A DNA stretch of 34,511 bases from Anaerolineae bacterium. Its GTDB lineage: Bacteria; Chloroflexota; Anaerolineae; 4572-78; J111. Position 1 is the first letter of the stretch. Each line of letters begins with the position of its first letter. Positions 8,055-16,032 of this stretch are shown here, in pieces. Position numbers and translations under genes: made by a program. The notes under the pieces are model-generated. The model did no database searches, was not told the DNA's origin, and worked only from the letters and a program-made list of their open reading frames with translations. The stretch covers positions 1-34,511 of the forward strand of contig JAKLJP010000062.1 in the NCBI GenBank assembly GCA_023151115.1, given 5' to 3'.

Positions 8055-9311
8055 ATGGATACCTCTTTCATTGGCAAACCCCATCATTGGGACCCCCGGC
8101 GGGTCTACAGCCAAACCGGGGCCGATTGGCAACAGCGGGTAGATTTTGAACGGCTGCGCAAAGATCGCCTCCAACGCGCCCGCGAGCAAATGGATGCGCA
8201 CGACCTGGGTGCGCTGGTTCTCTTTGCCGGGGCCAATGTGCGCTATGTGACCGGCTCTTACCAGGGCAACTGGAAATACAATATCAATATTCGCTACGCC
8301 GTGCTGCCCAACGGCGGCGAGCCGGTTCTTTTTGAAACTGCCGGCTCCGACCTGCAATGCGCCAAAATTGACCTGCCCTGGATGGAAAATCGCATCCGCC
8401 CGGCCATGACCTGGCAGTGGGCCGAAGGGGCCGTGCCGCACATGGCCGGCAAAATGGTAGACAGCATCATCGAGGTACTGGATGCGCACGGCGTGCGCAA
8501 GGAACGGATCGGCATTGATAACCTGGATATGCCCGCTTTGGATGCCTTTCGGGAACGCGACCTGAACATTGTCAACGGCTGGCCGGCCATGTCCAAAGCG
8601 CGGGTAGTCAAAACCCCCGATGAGATCGAACTGCTCAAACAAGCCTCCAGCATCGGCGATGCAGCCATGTGGCGGATCAAGTATGAATGGCTCAAGCCGG
8701 GTGTGCGCGAGCGGGAAATCGAGGCCAAAGTCCACGATTTTATGCTCTCCCAGGGCTGCGAAATTATCTACGACATTATCGTCGCGTCCGGCGGCAACAC
8801 CAGTCCCTACCGCCGCTGGGCCACCGACAAAATTATTCGCCAGGGCGACTTGGTCATCGTGGACATCAATGCGGTCGGACCGTCGGGCTATTTTATTGAT
8901 TTTGTGCGCTGCTTCAAATGCGCCGGCAAACTCAATGAGAAAGAGATTGGATTGTATCGAGAAGTGTACGACTCGATGTACGCCGGGATCGAGCAGTTGC
9001 GCCCAGGCAACACCAGCGCAGATGTGGCTCGCGCCTTCCCGGAGTATGATGATGACAAGTATGGCACCGTAACCTTGCAGCAGTTTGCCCACAGCATCGG
9101 CATCACCCTGTATGAAGGCATGTGGATTTCGCGGGCTTACTCGTTGGATTATCCGGCGGAAATCAAAGAGAACATGTACTTCGCCATTGAAACTTTTGCC
9201 GGGCATCCGGGTTTGCAGCAGACGGTCCGGCTGGAAGAGAATGTCTTGGTCACCGCCGAGGGGCCGGTGGTTTTTACCATGATGGAACACATGGCAGAAG
9301 CGATGAGGTAA
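8055..9311 (+). CDS. M24-family (creatinase/prolidase fold) metal-dependent enzyme
   Basis: A 418-residue protein with a creatinase-type N-terminal domain and a pita-bread M24 C-terminal domain. The five metal ligands expected in M24 are present: D270 (VIVDIN), D282 (FIDF), H346 (FAHSIG), E379 (AIETF) and E394 (VRLEE). Close M24 relatives include Xaa-Pro aminopeptidases, creatinase and the DMSP lyase DddP. The N-terminus and the DIN/GPSGYFID segment resemble DddP-like sequences somewhat, but not enough to assign lyase activity. AAAGGAG precedes the ATG by 7 nt. The next gene begins 3 nt after its stop, indicating an operon. Placement among catabolic enzymes argues for a small-molecule substrate rather than peptides. 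Confidence 0.85.
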   Translation: MDTSFIGKPHHWDPRRVYSQTGADWQQRVDFERLRKDRLQRAREQMDAHDLGALVLFAGANVRYVTGSYQGNWKYNINIRYAVLPNGGEPVLFETAGSDLQCAKIDLPWMENRIRPAMTWQWAEGAVPHMAGKMVDSIIEVLDAHGVRKERIGIDNLDMPALDAFRERDLNIVNGWPAMSKARVVKTPDEIELLKQASSIGDAAMWRIKYEWLKPGVREREIEAKVHDFMLSQGCEIIYDIIVASGGNTSPYRRWATDKIIRQGDLVIVDINAVGPSGYFIDFVRCFKCAGKLNEKEIGLYREVYDSMYAGIEQLRPGNTSADVARAFPEYDDDKYGTVTLQQFAHSIGITLYEGMWISRAYSLDYPAEIKENMYFAIETFAGHPGLQQTVRLEENVLVTAEGPVVFTMMEHMAEAMR

Positions 9312-9314
9312 GGG

Positions 9315-10328
9315 ATGAACGCGCCTTTGATTGCTGTGGCCGATTCGGTTTTTCCCAGCCTGGAGCCGGCTCAACAGGTTCTGGACAGACTCCAGGCCAA
9401 CCTGCAATTGGCCTCCGCCGCCACGCCGGAAGCTATTCTGGCCGTTGCCCGCCAGGCCGATGCTCTGCTGGTCACGTATGCCAAAATTACGGGCGACATC
9501 ATCCGGCAGCTTGAACGCTGCCGGATCATTGCCCGCTTTGGCATCGGCATTGATAACATTGACCTTGCGGCGGCCACCGAGGCCGGGATCGTGGTCACGT
9601 ATGTGCCGGACTACTGCGTTGACGAGGTATCGGACCATGCCATGGCTCTGCTTTTGGCTCTGGCCCGCAAGGTCGCGTTTGCCAATCAGCAGGTGCAGGC
9701 GGGACGCTGGGAAATGCCGGCGGTTGTGCCTTTGCGCCGCCTGCGCGGGCGCACCCTGGGCCTGGCCGGCTTTGGGAAAATCCCCCAACTGTTGACGCCC
9801 AAAGCTCAGGCCTTCGGGCTGAAGGTTATCACTTTTGACCCATACATCCCGGCTGAAGTTGCTTCTTCTTTGGGGGTCGAACAGGTCTCCTTTGATCACC
9901 TGCTGCAAACTTCTGACTACATCTCGATCCACGCGCCGCTGACCCCCGAAACCCACCACCTGTTCAATGCCCAGGCTTTTCAACAGATGAAGCCGGAGAG
10001 CCTGCTCATCAATACCGCCCGCGGGCCGCTGGTGGATGTCGAAGCTTTGGCCGCGGCCCTGGACGAGGGGCGGTTGGCCGGGGCGGCCCTCGACGTGCTG
10101 CCGGTTGAACCCCCGCCGGCGGACTCCCCCTTGCGAGACCGAGACAACGTTATCCTCACCCCGCACACAGCTTTCTACTCGGAAGAGGCGCTCCTTGACC
10201 TCCAAACCAAAGCCGCTCAGGATGTCGCGCAGGTATTGACCGGAGGCAGGCCAAAGTATCCGGTTAACCCCCAAGTCTTAGTACAGGATTGCATAAATTC
10301 GTCACGATTTAATGTATCCGTTTCCTGA
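9315..10328 (+). CDS. D-isomer-specific 2-hydroxyacid dehydrogenase
   Basis: A 337-residue member of the D-2-hydroxyacid dehydrogenase family (phosphoglycerate dehydrogenase/CtBP-like), interconverting 2-keto and D-2-hydroxy acids with NAD(P)H. The catalytic triad is in place: R236 (NTARGPLVD), E265 (PVEPPP) and H284 (LTPHTAFYS). The nucleotide-binding loop reads GFGKIP (152-157), so the usual third glycine is proline P157, an unusual change that may affect cofactor binding. The gene starts 3 nt after the M24 gene. A family B palindrome begins 2 nt after its stop codon. Confidence 0.87.
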   Translation: MNAPLIAVADSVFPSLEPAQQVLDRLQANLQLASAATPEAILAVARQADALLVTYAKITGDIIRQLERCRIIARFGIGIDNIDLAAATEAGIVVTYVPDYCVDEVSDHAMALLLALARKVAFANQQVQAGRWEMPAVVPLRRLRGRTLGLAGFGKIPQLLTPKAQAFGLKVITFDPYIPAEVASSLGVEQVSFDHLLQTSDYISIHAPLTPETHHLFNAQAFQQMKPESLLINTARGPLVDVEALAAALDEGRLAGAALDVLPVEPPPADSPLRDRDNVILTPHTAFYSEEALLDLQTKAAQDVAQVLTGGRPKYPVNPQVLVQDCINSSRFNVSVS

Positions 10329-10330
10329 GA

Positions 10331-10426
10331 TGTCATTTCGAGCGCCAGCGAGAAATCTTCTTGCTCGCTATAACATTTTCGGCGGTGATAACGAAGATTC
10401 CTCCCTCCGGTCGGAATGATATGACT
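10331..10426. repeat. Palindromic repeat, family B
   Basis: TGTCATTTCGAGCG at the left end and a CGGAATGATATGAC-like right end form imperfect inverted ends, with AGAAATCTTC/GAAGATTC inner arms. It starts 2 nt after the stop of the hydroxyacid dehydrogenase. It is part of a 394-nt gene-free gap (10329-10722) that also holds two other palindromes. Confidence 0.72.
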
Positions 10427-10487
10427 TCTGTGGAGGTATCTACTCGCCTTGATTTCGTCACGAACTAAGGCAAAGCTGTACTTAGAA

Positions 10488-10572
10488 ACTGTCTAAAAAG
10501 TGGCTGGAACTGGAGTGCAAACCTTGTTTTGCCAAGCAAGGCAGGCCTTGCACTCCAGCTTTTCAGACAGCC
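10488..10572. repeat. Palindromic repeat, family E (TGGAGTGCAA type)
   Basis: Imperfect inverted repeat with outer arms CTGTCTAAAA/TTTTCAGACAG and inner perfect arms CTGGAGTGCAA (10510-10520) and TTGCACTCCAG (10548-10558). A shorter relative lies at 28824-28852. Confidence 0.7.
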
Positions 10573-10611
10573 TCTTAAAATCTAATTGAGACAGCGAGAA
10601 TGAAAATTTCA

Positions 10612-10697
10612 GGAATACAGAGAGCGCAGAGAAGGGGCAGAGAACTTTTTAAGAACTCTGCGACCCTCTGTGTTGGCTCTGTGTTTCTCTGTGTTCC
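10612..10697. repeat. Imperfect palindrome of CAGAGA/TCTCTG units
   Basis: The left arm is rich in CAGAG repeats and the right arm in CTCTG/CTGTG repeats, with a short centre around 10643-10655. The element ends about 12 nt before the ribosome binding site AAGGAG of the next gene. Confidence 0.65.
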
Positions 10698-10722
10698 GCC
10701 CCATGTTTAAGGAGAATACCCA

Positions 10723-11958
10723 ATGACCCAACAACCCTGGAAAACGGATAACTGGTTTGTCAGTCCCTGGAACTTTGCCGAAGAAGTTCGGGCTGACCTG
10801 AATTTTCCCAAGCAGATAAAAGTTCACGACATCACCCTGCGCGACGGCGAGCAGCAGGCCGGAATTGCCTTTACCAAAGAGGATAAAATTCGGATTGCCG
10901 AAGCCCTGGCCGAAGCGGGCGTCCACCGTATCGAGGCCGGTATGCCGGTGGTTTCTCCCGCCGATGCGGCGGCCATCAAGGAAATCGTCAAAAGAAACCT
11001 GGGGCCGCAAATCTTTGCCTTCTCCCGCTGTATGGTCGAGGATGTCAAGCGGGCGGTTGACTGCGGCGTGTCCGGTGTGGTCATGGAAGTTCCCTCCAGC
11101 GAGCACATCATTCAATATGCCTACCAGTGGCCGCTGGAGAAAGCCATTGACTTGTCCATCGAGTCCACTGCTTATGCCCACCAACAGGGTTTGGAGGTTG
11201 TCTTCTTCCCGATTGACTTTACCCGCGCCGAAATGAGCTGGGTTTTAGATTTGATTCTGCGGGTGGCCAATGAGGGACACATGGATGCGCTAGCCTTGGT
11301 AGACACGTTTGGCGTCACCTCGCCCCATGCCATGCAGTATTTTGTGCGGCAGGTCAAAGCGCGGACCGACAAACGCCTGGAAGCCCATTTTCATATGGAT
11401 TTCGCCATGGGCGTCGCCAATACGGTTATGGCCCTGGCCGAAGGAGTCGAAGTGATTCACAGCACGGTGCTGGGCATCGGCGAGCGGGCCGGCAATGTGC
11501 CGATGGAAGAAACGGTGATGGCGCTGCTGACGATGTACGGCGTTGATGTCGGGCTGAAATATGATAAACTTTACTCCCTGGCCAAGCTGGTGCAGGAACT
11601 CTCCGGCCAGGCCGTGCCCAGCAACAAGCCGGTCGTCGGTGAATGGCTTTACAAGGTTGAATCGGGCATCATTGCCAGTTGGCTCAAAAACTGCGATTAC
11701 CGCTATGCCACCGAACTCTTTCCCTATCGCTGGGAGGTGGTCGGGCAGCCGCCGGCCGAAATTGTAATGGGCAAGGGCAGCGGGATTGACTCGGTTAAGA
11801 TGTGGCTGCACAAACTTGAAATCGAAACTAGCGAAGATGAAGCCTTGGGGGTTTTGGCTGCGGTCAAACAATTTGGGCTTCAACACAAGCAGCTTTTGAC
11901 CGAAGCGGAGTTTGAGGCGCTGGCCAACCAAGTTTTGGCCGAGGTAAGGAAAGAGTGA
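10723..11958 (+). CDS. DRE-TIM metalloenzyme (isopropylmalate/homocitrate synthase-like)
   Basis: A 411-residue member of the HMGL-like family, which cleaves or forms C-C bonds between a keto acid or keto group and an acyl unit. Key residues are visible: R40-D41 in ITLRDGEQ, metal histidines H222 and H224 in HFHMD, and the GIGERAGN motif with N258. The 2-isopropylmalate synthase C-terminal regulatory domain is absent or replaced by ~100 residues without an obvious match, so it is not a standard LeuA. The HFHMD motif differs from the usual HCHND. AAGGAG lies about 8 nt before the ATG. Its place beside a CoA-transferase fits a synthase or lyase acting on CoA esters in this cluster. Confidence 0.82.
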   Translation: MTQQPWKTDNWFVSPWNFAEEVRADLNFPKQIKVHDITLRDGEQQAGIAFTKEDKIRIAEALAEAGVHRIEAGMPVVSPADAAAIKEIVKRNLGPQIFAFSRCMVEDVKRAVDCGVSGVVMEVPSSEHIIQYAYQWPLEKAIDLSIESTAYAHQQGLEVVFFPIDFTRAEMSWVLDLILRVANEGHMDALALVDTFGVTSPHAMQYFVRQVKARTDKRLEAHFHMDFAMGVANTVMALAEGVEVIHSTVLGIGERAGNVPMEETVMALLTMYGVDVGLKYDKLYSLAKLVQELSGQAVPSNKPVVGEWLYKVESGIIASWLKNCDYRYATELFPYRWEVVGQPPAEIVMGKGSGIDSVKMWLHKLEIETSEDEALGVLAAVKQFGLQHKQLLTEAEFEALANQVLAEVRKE

Positions 11959-11970
11959 TTCTCACCTTAT

Positions 11971-12026
11971 GATCGCCTCCTGAGTAGTGCGAAATGAAAT
12001 GGAGCGCGTATCGAAGGGTACGATTT
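11971..12026. repeat. Palindromic repeat, family C (degenerate copy)
   Basis: Carries CTCCTGAGTAG on the left and GCGCGTATCGAAGGGTACG on the right, matching the family C elements at 6221-6330 and 32245-32322. It begins 12 nt after the stop of the DRE-TIM gene. Confidence 0.65.
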
Positions 12027-12060
12027 TAGCACCTCCGCACTTAAGTTAAGTCAAATAAAG

Positions 12061-12092
12061 CGCCCGGTGAATAGTAAGACTATTCATCGGGC
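12061..12092 (+). terminator. Hairpin, possible weak terminator
   Basis: A 14-bp stem (GCCCGGTGAATAGT with ACTATTCATCGGGC, one G-T pair) with a 3-nt loop lies between the DRE-TIM and CoA-transferase genes. Only TTACTT follows, so termination would be weak. It may instead be a dispersed hairpin. Confidence 0.4.
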
Positions 12093-12114
12093 TTACTTGT
12101 GGTGAAGATAAATC

Positions 12115-13269
12115 ATGAATTCAGATGCCCTTCTTCCGTTAAGCGGTTTACGGGTGGTGGCTTTGGAACAGGCTGTTGCCGCCCCCTTCTGCTCGCGCCA
12201 GTTGGCCGATTTGGGAGCGGACGTCATCAAGATCGAACGACCTGATGGTGGCGACTTTGCCCGCAGCTATGAGGACTCCCTCAACGGGTTATCGGGGCAT
12301 TTTGCCTGGCTCAATCGCGGCAAACGCAGTGTGGTCCTGGATTTAAAGCAGCCGGAAGACCACGCGGCGTTAGCCAAACTGATCGCACGGGCCGACGTTT
12401 TTATTCACAACTTGGCCCCCGGTGCGGTGGAGCGATTAGGCTTTGGCTACAATCAGTTGAAGGATACGCATCCACGTTTGATCTGGTGCGGCATTTCGGG
12501 CTACGGCCCCGATGGCCCTTACCGTGATAAAAAAGCCTATGACCTGCTAGTACAGGCCGAAGCAGGGGTAGTGAGTTTGACCGGCAGCCCGGACGCGCCG
12601 GCCAAAGTCGGCGTGTCTATCGCCGATATTGCGGCGGGGTTGTACGCTTACTCCTCTATCCTGGCTGCGCTGTACCAGCGGGAACGCACCGGGCAGGGCG
12701 AACGGATTGACATCTCGATGCTTGAATGTTTGGTGGAGTGGGCCATGCCTTCGCTCTATATGTGGCAGGGTACAGGACGTATTCCGGCGCGGGTGGGTGT
12801 GCGGCATAATATGATTGTGCCCTATGGCGCGTATACCTGCGCCGATGGCTCAGTCAACTTTGCCATTCAAAATGAACGCGAATGGACGCGCTTCTGCCAC
12901 ACGGTGCTGCAACTTCCGCAGCTTGAACACGACGAACGATTTGCCACGAACGCTCAACGCCTGCATAACCGGGTTGCACTGGAAACCTTGATTGAACAAC
13001 AGTTTGCCTCTCTACCGGTAATTGAGGTCATAACGCGACTGGAGCAGGCGGCTATTGCCAATGCAATCGTAAACGATATGTCCCAGGTAGTAAATCATCC
13101 TCAGCTTGCCGCACGGGATCGCTGGATGGAGGTATCCGCGCCGAATGGGCTGATCCCGGCGCTGCTGCCGCCGCACAATTTAAGCAGCGTTCCCCCACGC
13201 CTGGGGGCTGTGCCTGCCTTGGGTGAGCACACCCGGCAAATATTGGCTGAATTGCGAGAAGAGATGTGA
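12115..13269 (+). CDS. Family III CoA-transferase (CaiB/BaiF type)
   Basis: A 384-residue class III CoA-transferase that moves CoA between acyl groups through an interlocked dimer. The catalytic aspartate is expected in the IADIAAG segment (near residue 179). The opening LSGLRVVALEQAVAAPFCSRQLADLGADV pattern, described here only in outline, and the NRGKRSVVLDLK segment (about residues 64-75) are typical of the family. The start is the ATG at 12115, with only a weak GGTGAAG upstream; spacing to the previous gene is 156 nt. It would activate an acid to its CoA ester or remove CoA from one, which fits a pathway with a condensing or cleaving enzyme just upstream. Confidence 0.88.
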   Translation: MNSDALLPLSGLRVVALEQAVAAPFCSRQLADLGADVIKIERPDGGDFARSYEDSLNGLSGHFAWLNRGKRSVVLDLKQPEDHAALAKLIARADVFIHNLAPGAVERLGFGYNQLKDTHPRLIWCGISGYGPDGPYRDKKAYDLLVQAEAGVVSLTGSPDAPAKVGVSIADIAAGLYAYSSILAALYQRERTGQGERIDISMLECLVEWAMPSLYMWQGTGRIPARVGVRHNMIVPYGAYTCADGSVNFAIQNEREWTRFCHTVLQLPQLEHDERFATNAQRLHNRVALETLIEQQFASLPVIEVITRLEQAAIANAIVNDMSQVVNHPQLAARDRWMEVSAPNGLIPALLPPHNLSSVPPRLGAVPALGEHTRQILAELREEM

Positions 13270-13366
13270 AAAGTGGATAAATCGAGGCTTACCTCCACCC
13301 CGAAGGCAGGCTAACTCCGCCTGGAAGTGCGCGCGCTTTGCAAGATATTTAAAATTTAACAAACTC

Positions 13367-13375
13367 TGGTATAAT
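13367..13375 (+). promoter_or_regulatory. Extended -10 promoter upstream of the methyltransferase
   Basis: TGG followed by TATAAT is a perfect extended -10 element. No clear -35 lies 17 nt upstream. It sits 60 nt before the ATG of the methyltransferase gene, so that gene probably starts a new transcription unit after the CoA-transferase. Confidence 0.6.
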
Positions 13376-13434
13376 CCGCGGGACAAGTCCGGCAACCCTG
13401 GTTGCAAAGAGAACACCGCCTGAGGAAACTATCA

Positions 13435-14034
13435 ATGTCGTCCCATTTTGACCGTCTGCTTGAATTTTACCAGGCCGGCCCCGTGCCCTGGGATAAAGCC
13501 GACCCTCCCCCGGAAGTGCTGGCATTTGCGCCGACCCTGCCCGTAGGCCGGGCGCTTGACCTGGGCTGCGGGCTGGGCCGGGCTTCGCTGTACCTGGCCC
13601 GCCTCGGTTGGCAGGTAGATGGCGTTGACTTCATTCCACAGGCCATTACCGAAGCGACAAATCGAGCCAGGCAGGCCGGATTGGACAACGTTCATTTTCA
13701 TCTTGGCTCGGTAACACAACTCGATTTTCTGCATGGCCCCTATAACTTTGCCCTCGATGTCGGCTGCGCTCACAGTTTTACCCCGGATGAGCTGCAGGTT
13801 TATCACCGGGAGCTGCTGCGCTTGCTCGAACCGGGCGCATCTTATCTGCTCTTTGCTCATCTCAACAGTACTGAATTAGAGCCGGAGACGCGGCGCTGGT
13901 TAGAGGAAGCTGACCTGCGTCGTATCTTTGCCGAAGGCTTTGTTCTGGAACGGGTTGAGTATGGCCAGACGCAGGTAGGCGACCAGTCTCCCTGGCGCTC
14001 GGCCTGGTTCTGGTACAAACGAATTTTAAATTAA
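13435..14034 (+). CDS. Class I SAM-dependent methyltransferase
   Basis: A 199-residue small methyltransferase. Motif I is RALDLGCGLG (about residues 38-47), followed by an acidic strand end in DGVDF and a DVGCAHSF segment at the motif II/post II position. The layout resembles thiopurine-methyltransferase-like and TehB-like proteins. The ATG at 13435 has GAGGA 8 nt upstream; a TTG in frame at 13402 has no ribosome binding site. It has its own extended -10 promoter and is not obviously part of the preceding pathway. The substrate is unknown. Confidence 0.83.
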   Translation: MSSHFDRLLEFYQAGPVPWDKADPPPEVLAFAPTLPVGRALDLGCGLGRASLYLARLGWQVDGVDFIPQAITEATNRARQAGLDNVHFHLGSVTQLDFLHGPYNFALDVGCAHSFTPDELQVYHRELLRLLEPGASYLLFAHLNSTELEPETRRWLEEADLRRIFAEGFVLERVEYGQTQVGDQSPWRSAWFWYKRILN

Positions 14035-14083
14035 TCAAAAAAGCGTGGTCTACCAGGGGTAGGCTGCGGACCTCGCGTCCACC

Positions 14084-14112
14084 TTGCGCCAAAAATCTCT
14101 ATTTAGTAGAAT
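14084..14112 (+). promoter_or_regulatory. Candidate promoter for the MFS gene
   Basis: TTGCGC (14084-14089), a 17-nt spacer and TAGAAT (14107-14112) form a plausible sigma-70 promoter about 100 nt before the GTG start of the transporter. Confidence 0.4.
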
Positions 14113-14209
14113 ACAACGGCCAATGATCATTTGAGCCTGGCCTCTCCACCGTTTTGCCGCTGAGCCTGACCCCAATGACCGGCAATTTCTTTACCTCCAC
14201 GAGGTTCCT

Positions 14210-15373
14210 GTGATTAACAACATCAAAGCCATTACCTTTTCTTCCTATCTAGCCATGTTTTTCCTGGGCGTTGGCGCTTCCATCATCGGCGCGGCGGCGC
14301 AGAATATCGGCCTCTCCCCCGCACAGATCGGCCTGCTGATCGCCGTCCAGAACGTCGGTTTTATGCTGTCCGTATTTGTCGCCGGGACGCTGGCCGACAG
14401 TTATGAAAAGCCCAAAATCCTGCTGGTCGGCAGCCTTATGTTAGCTGTTTCCTTCTTTACCTTTTTTCTGAGCGAGCTATTCTGGGTCAATTTGCTGCTC
14501 ATGCTGCTATTTGGGGCCGGTATGGGTGTGTACGAAGGTGTGGCCGATGCCATGGTGTTGCAGTTGCATCCCCAGCGGGCCAGCCTGCACATCAATGTTA
14601 ATCACTTCTTTGTGACGTTTGGCTCGATTATGATTGCTGCCTATTTGCTGGCGCTGCAAATGAATTGGCGACAGTCGGTCATCCAGGCCGGCGCCGTAGT
14701 GCTACTGCTGGCCCTTTTTTTTGGGTTGGCCCGCCTCAAAAATCGGGGTGGACGGACTGAAAGCTATCGGGAGCGGTTGAACTTGATTGGTCGAGACCGG
14801 CGGATCGTCGCCCTGGTCATTGTGACCATCCTGGCCGTCGGGGTCGAGATTGGCTCGATCAACATTCTGACCACCTTTCTGGCCCAACTGCGGGGCTTTT
14901 CCGAAACGGCTTCCAAAGTTGGCCTGATTGTTTTGCTGGTGGGAATTGCCGCCGGCCGGCTGCTGGTCGGTCTGTTGACCCACAAAAAGCGCCTGGCGGC
15001 CTCGCTGCTGGGTCTCCTGGGGCTGTCGGGGATTTTCTTCGGCGGACTATTTTTTTTACCACTGGATAATTGGCTGTACCCGGCAATTTTTCTGGCGGGA
15101 CTGTCTCTCTCGGCGATTCTGCCCCTAATCATTACCCTGGCCGGGCTGTTGTATCCTGGTATGGCCGGGACCGCCCTGGGCGTCATCAAAACGGCCCTGC
15201 CCATCGGGGGCATCCTGCTGCCGTTCCTGATGTCGCTGGTAGCGGAGTATGGCTCCTTCCAGCTTTCTCTGCTGCTTTTTCCGCTGGCCTGCCTGTTAGC
15301 CTTCGCGGTATTGTTCTGGGAGATTAAACCTCACCAGGTCGCCCGGAGCACTGCCTCCTGGTCGGTGGATTAA
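14210..15373 (+). CDS. Major facilitator superfamily transporter
   Basis: A 387-residue membrane protein with about 12 hydrophobic segments in two six-helix halves. The loop after helix 2 carries a variant of the MFS signature (GTLADSYEKPKILLVG), and the second half carries a weaker copy (GRLLVGLLTHKKR). It resembles the sugar/fucose-permease side of the superfamily in layout. The start is a GTG at 14210 with GAGG just upstream; an ATG 15 codons further in is possible. It is followed by a non-coding stretch and a gene on the other strand, so it is probably transcribed alone. Substrate unknown. Confidence 0.85.
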   Translation: MINNIKAITFSSYLAMFFLGVGASIIGAAAQNIGLSPAQIGLLIAVQNVGFMLSVFVAGTLADSYEKPKILLVGSLMLAVSFFTFFLSELFWVNLLLMLLFGAGMGVYEGVADAMVLQLHPQRASLHINVNHFFVTFGSIMIAAYLLALQMNWRQSVIQAGAVVLLLALFFGLARLKNRGGRTESYRERLNLIGRDRRIVALVIVTILAVGVEIGSINILTTFLAQLRGFSETASKVGLIVLLVGIAAGRLLVGLLTHKKRLAASLLGLLGLSGIFFGGLFFLPLDNWLYPAIFLAGLSLSAILPLIITLAGLLYPGMAGTALGVIKTALPIGGILLPFLMSLVAEYGSFQLSLLLFPLACLLAFAVLFWEIKPHQVARSTASWSVD

Positions 15374-15501
15374 AATCGGCAAGCCTGCCGACGAGTCACT
15401 GCTCGAATTGGAAGAGATTTTCTATCTGGATTAGTCATGTTGTGCCCGGCTGGCAGACCTCTCAACGCGAGCAGTCCACCAGCCGATACAGACCAAAACC
15501 T

Positions 15502-15759
15502 CTAATTCATCTCCGCCAGCGGGGTCAGCTCGACCTGCAAGAACTTATGCAGGGGGAGCGACTCGACCGCTTGCCGGGCGATTTCCTCCGATTCAGCCTG
15601 GAACACCAGCCAGGCTTTAGAATAATCAGCCGCGACATAGAGCTTCTCCAATACGCCCTGGGTCATCAATTCGGCCACTCGCGCCTGTTCCGCCGGGAAG
15701 AGAGCCATCACTTCTGCGGTAGGTGCTTGTTTCATCTGATTGCTGGCTAAAAATTTCAT
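15502..15759 (-). CDS. Muconolactone-isomerase-like small protein
   Basis: An 85-residue protein with the ferredoxin-like alpha/beta pattern of muconolactone delta-isomerase and YciI-type proteins: strand, helix rich in E, A and V, strand AWLVFQ, then helix and the ESLPLHKFLQVELTPL end, which resembles the MIase C-terminal PL-FPYMDIEV pattern. GGAGA lies about 8 nt before the ATG (15757-15759). It probably forms oligomers by sheet packing. No other aromatic ring-cleavage gene is adjacent, so an isomerase role is uncertain. Confidence 0.7.
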   Translation of the reverse strand: MKFLASNQMKQAPTAEVMALFPAEQARVAELMTQGVLEKLYVAADYSKAWLVFQAESEEIARQAVESLPLHKFLQVELTPLAEMN

Positions 15760-15888
15760 CGGGTATTTCTCCTTTTGGTAATTTTGATTACCAGGGTTTC
15801 TCAGCCGCTGGCAGTTTGATTGTTGACCTTCAAAATATCAACTGCTGAATAGTCTTCCTTCCGGCCCATGTGTTACACTAACGAGAAT

Positions 15889-15938
15889 CAGTGGATCCAA
15901 ATTTCCCGTAGGGTGGCATCCCTATGCCGCCCGCTGAC
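15889..15938. repeat. Half copy of palindromic repeat family D
   Basis: This stretch nearly matches the reverse complement of the right half of the full copy at 33753-33843, and the copy at 29074-29160. The ORF of the next gene runs open through it, giving a false N-terminal extension. Nothing else was identified in 15760-16032 apart from the start signals of the flanking genes. Confidence 0.7.
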
Positions 15939-16032
15939 TGAGAATACTTTTCGGCGGTCAGCGGCACCACAAGGGCATTATTCGGCCTTTGGCGGTCTAT
16001 TTACGCAGAAATACAATAAGGAGGCAATTGAG

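Noticed and set aside
8037..10274. Long open frame of 745 codons on the - strand
   Set aside because: It lies opposite the M24 and hydroxyacid dehydrogenase genes, whose catalytic residues are intact. The composition of these GC-rich genes leaves antisense frames open; the protein has no recognisable domain.
15502..15759. Assignment of the small protein as a true muconolactone isomerase
   Set aside because: The fold-level match is fair, but no ring-cleavage gene is nearby and the family is widely reused.
15868..16032. Upstream N-terminal extension of the acetyltransferase
   Set aside because: It comes from a half copy of a dispersed repeat; the family N-terminus and ribosome binding site begin at 16033.
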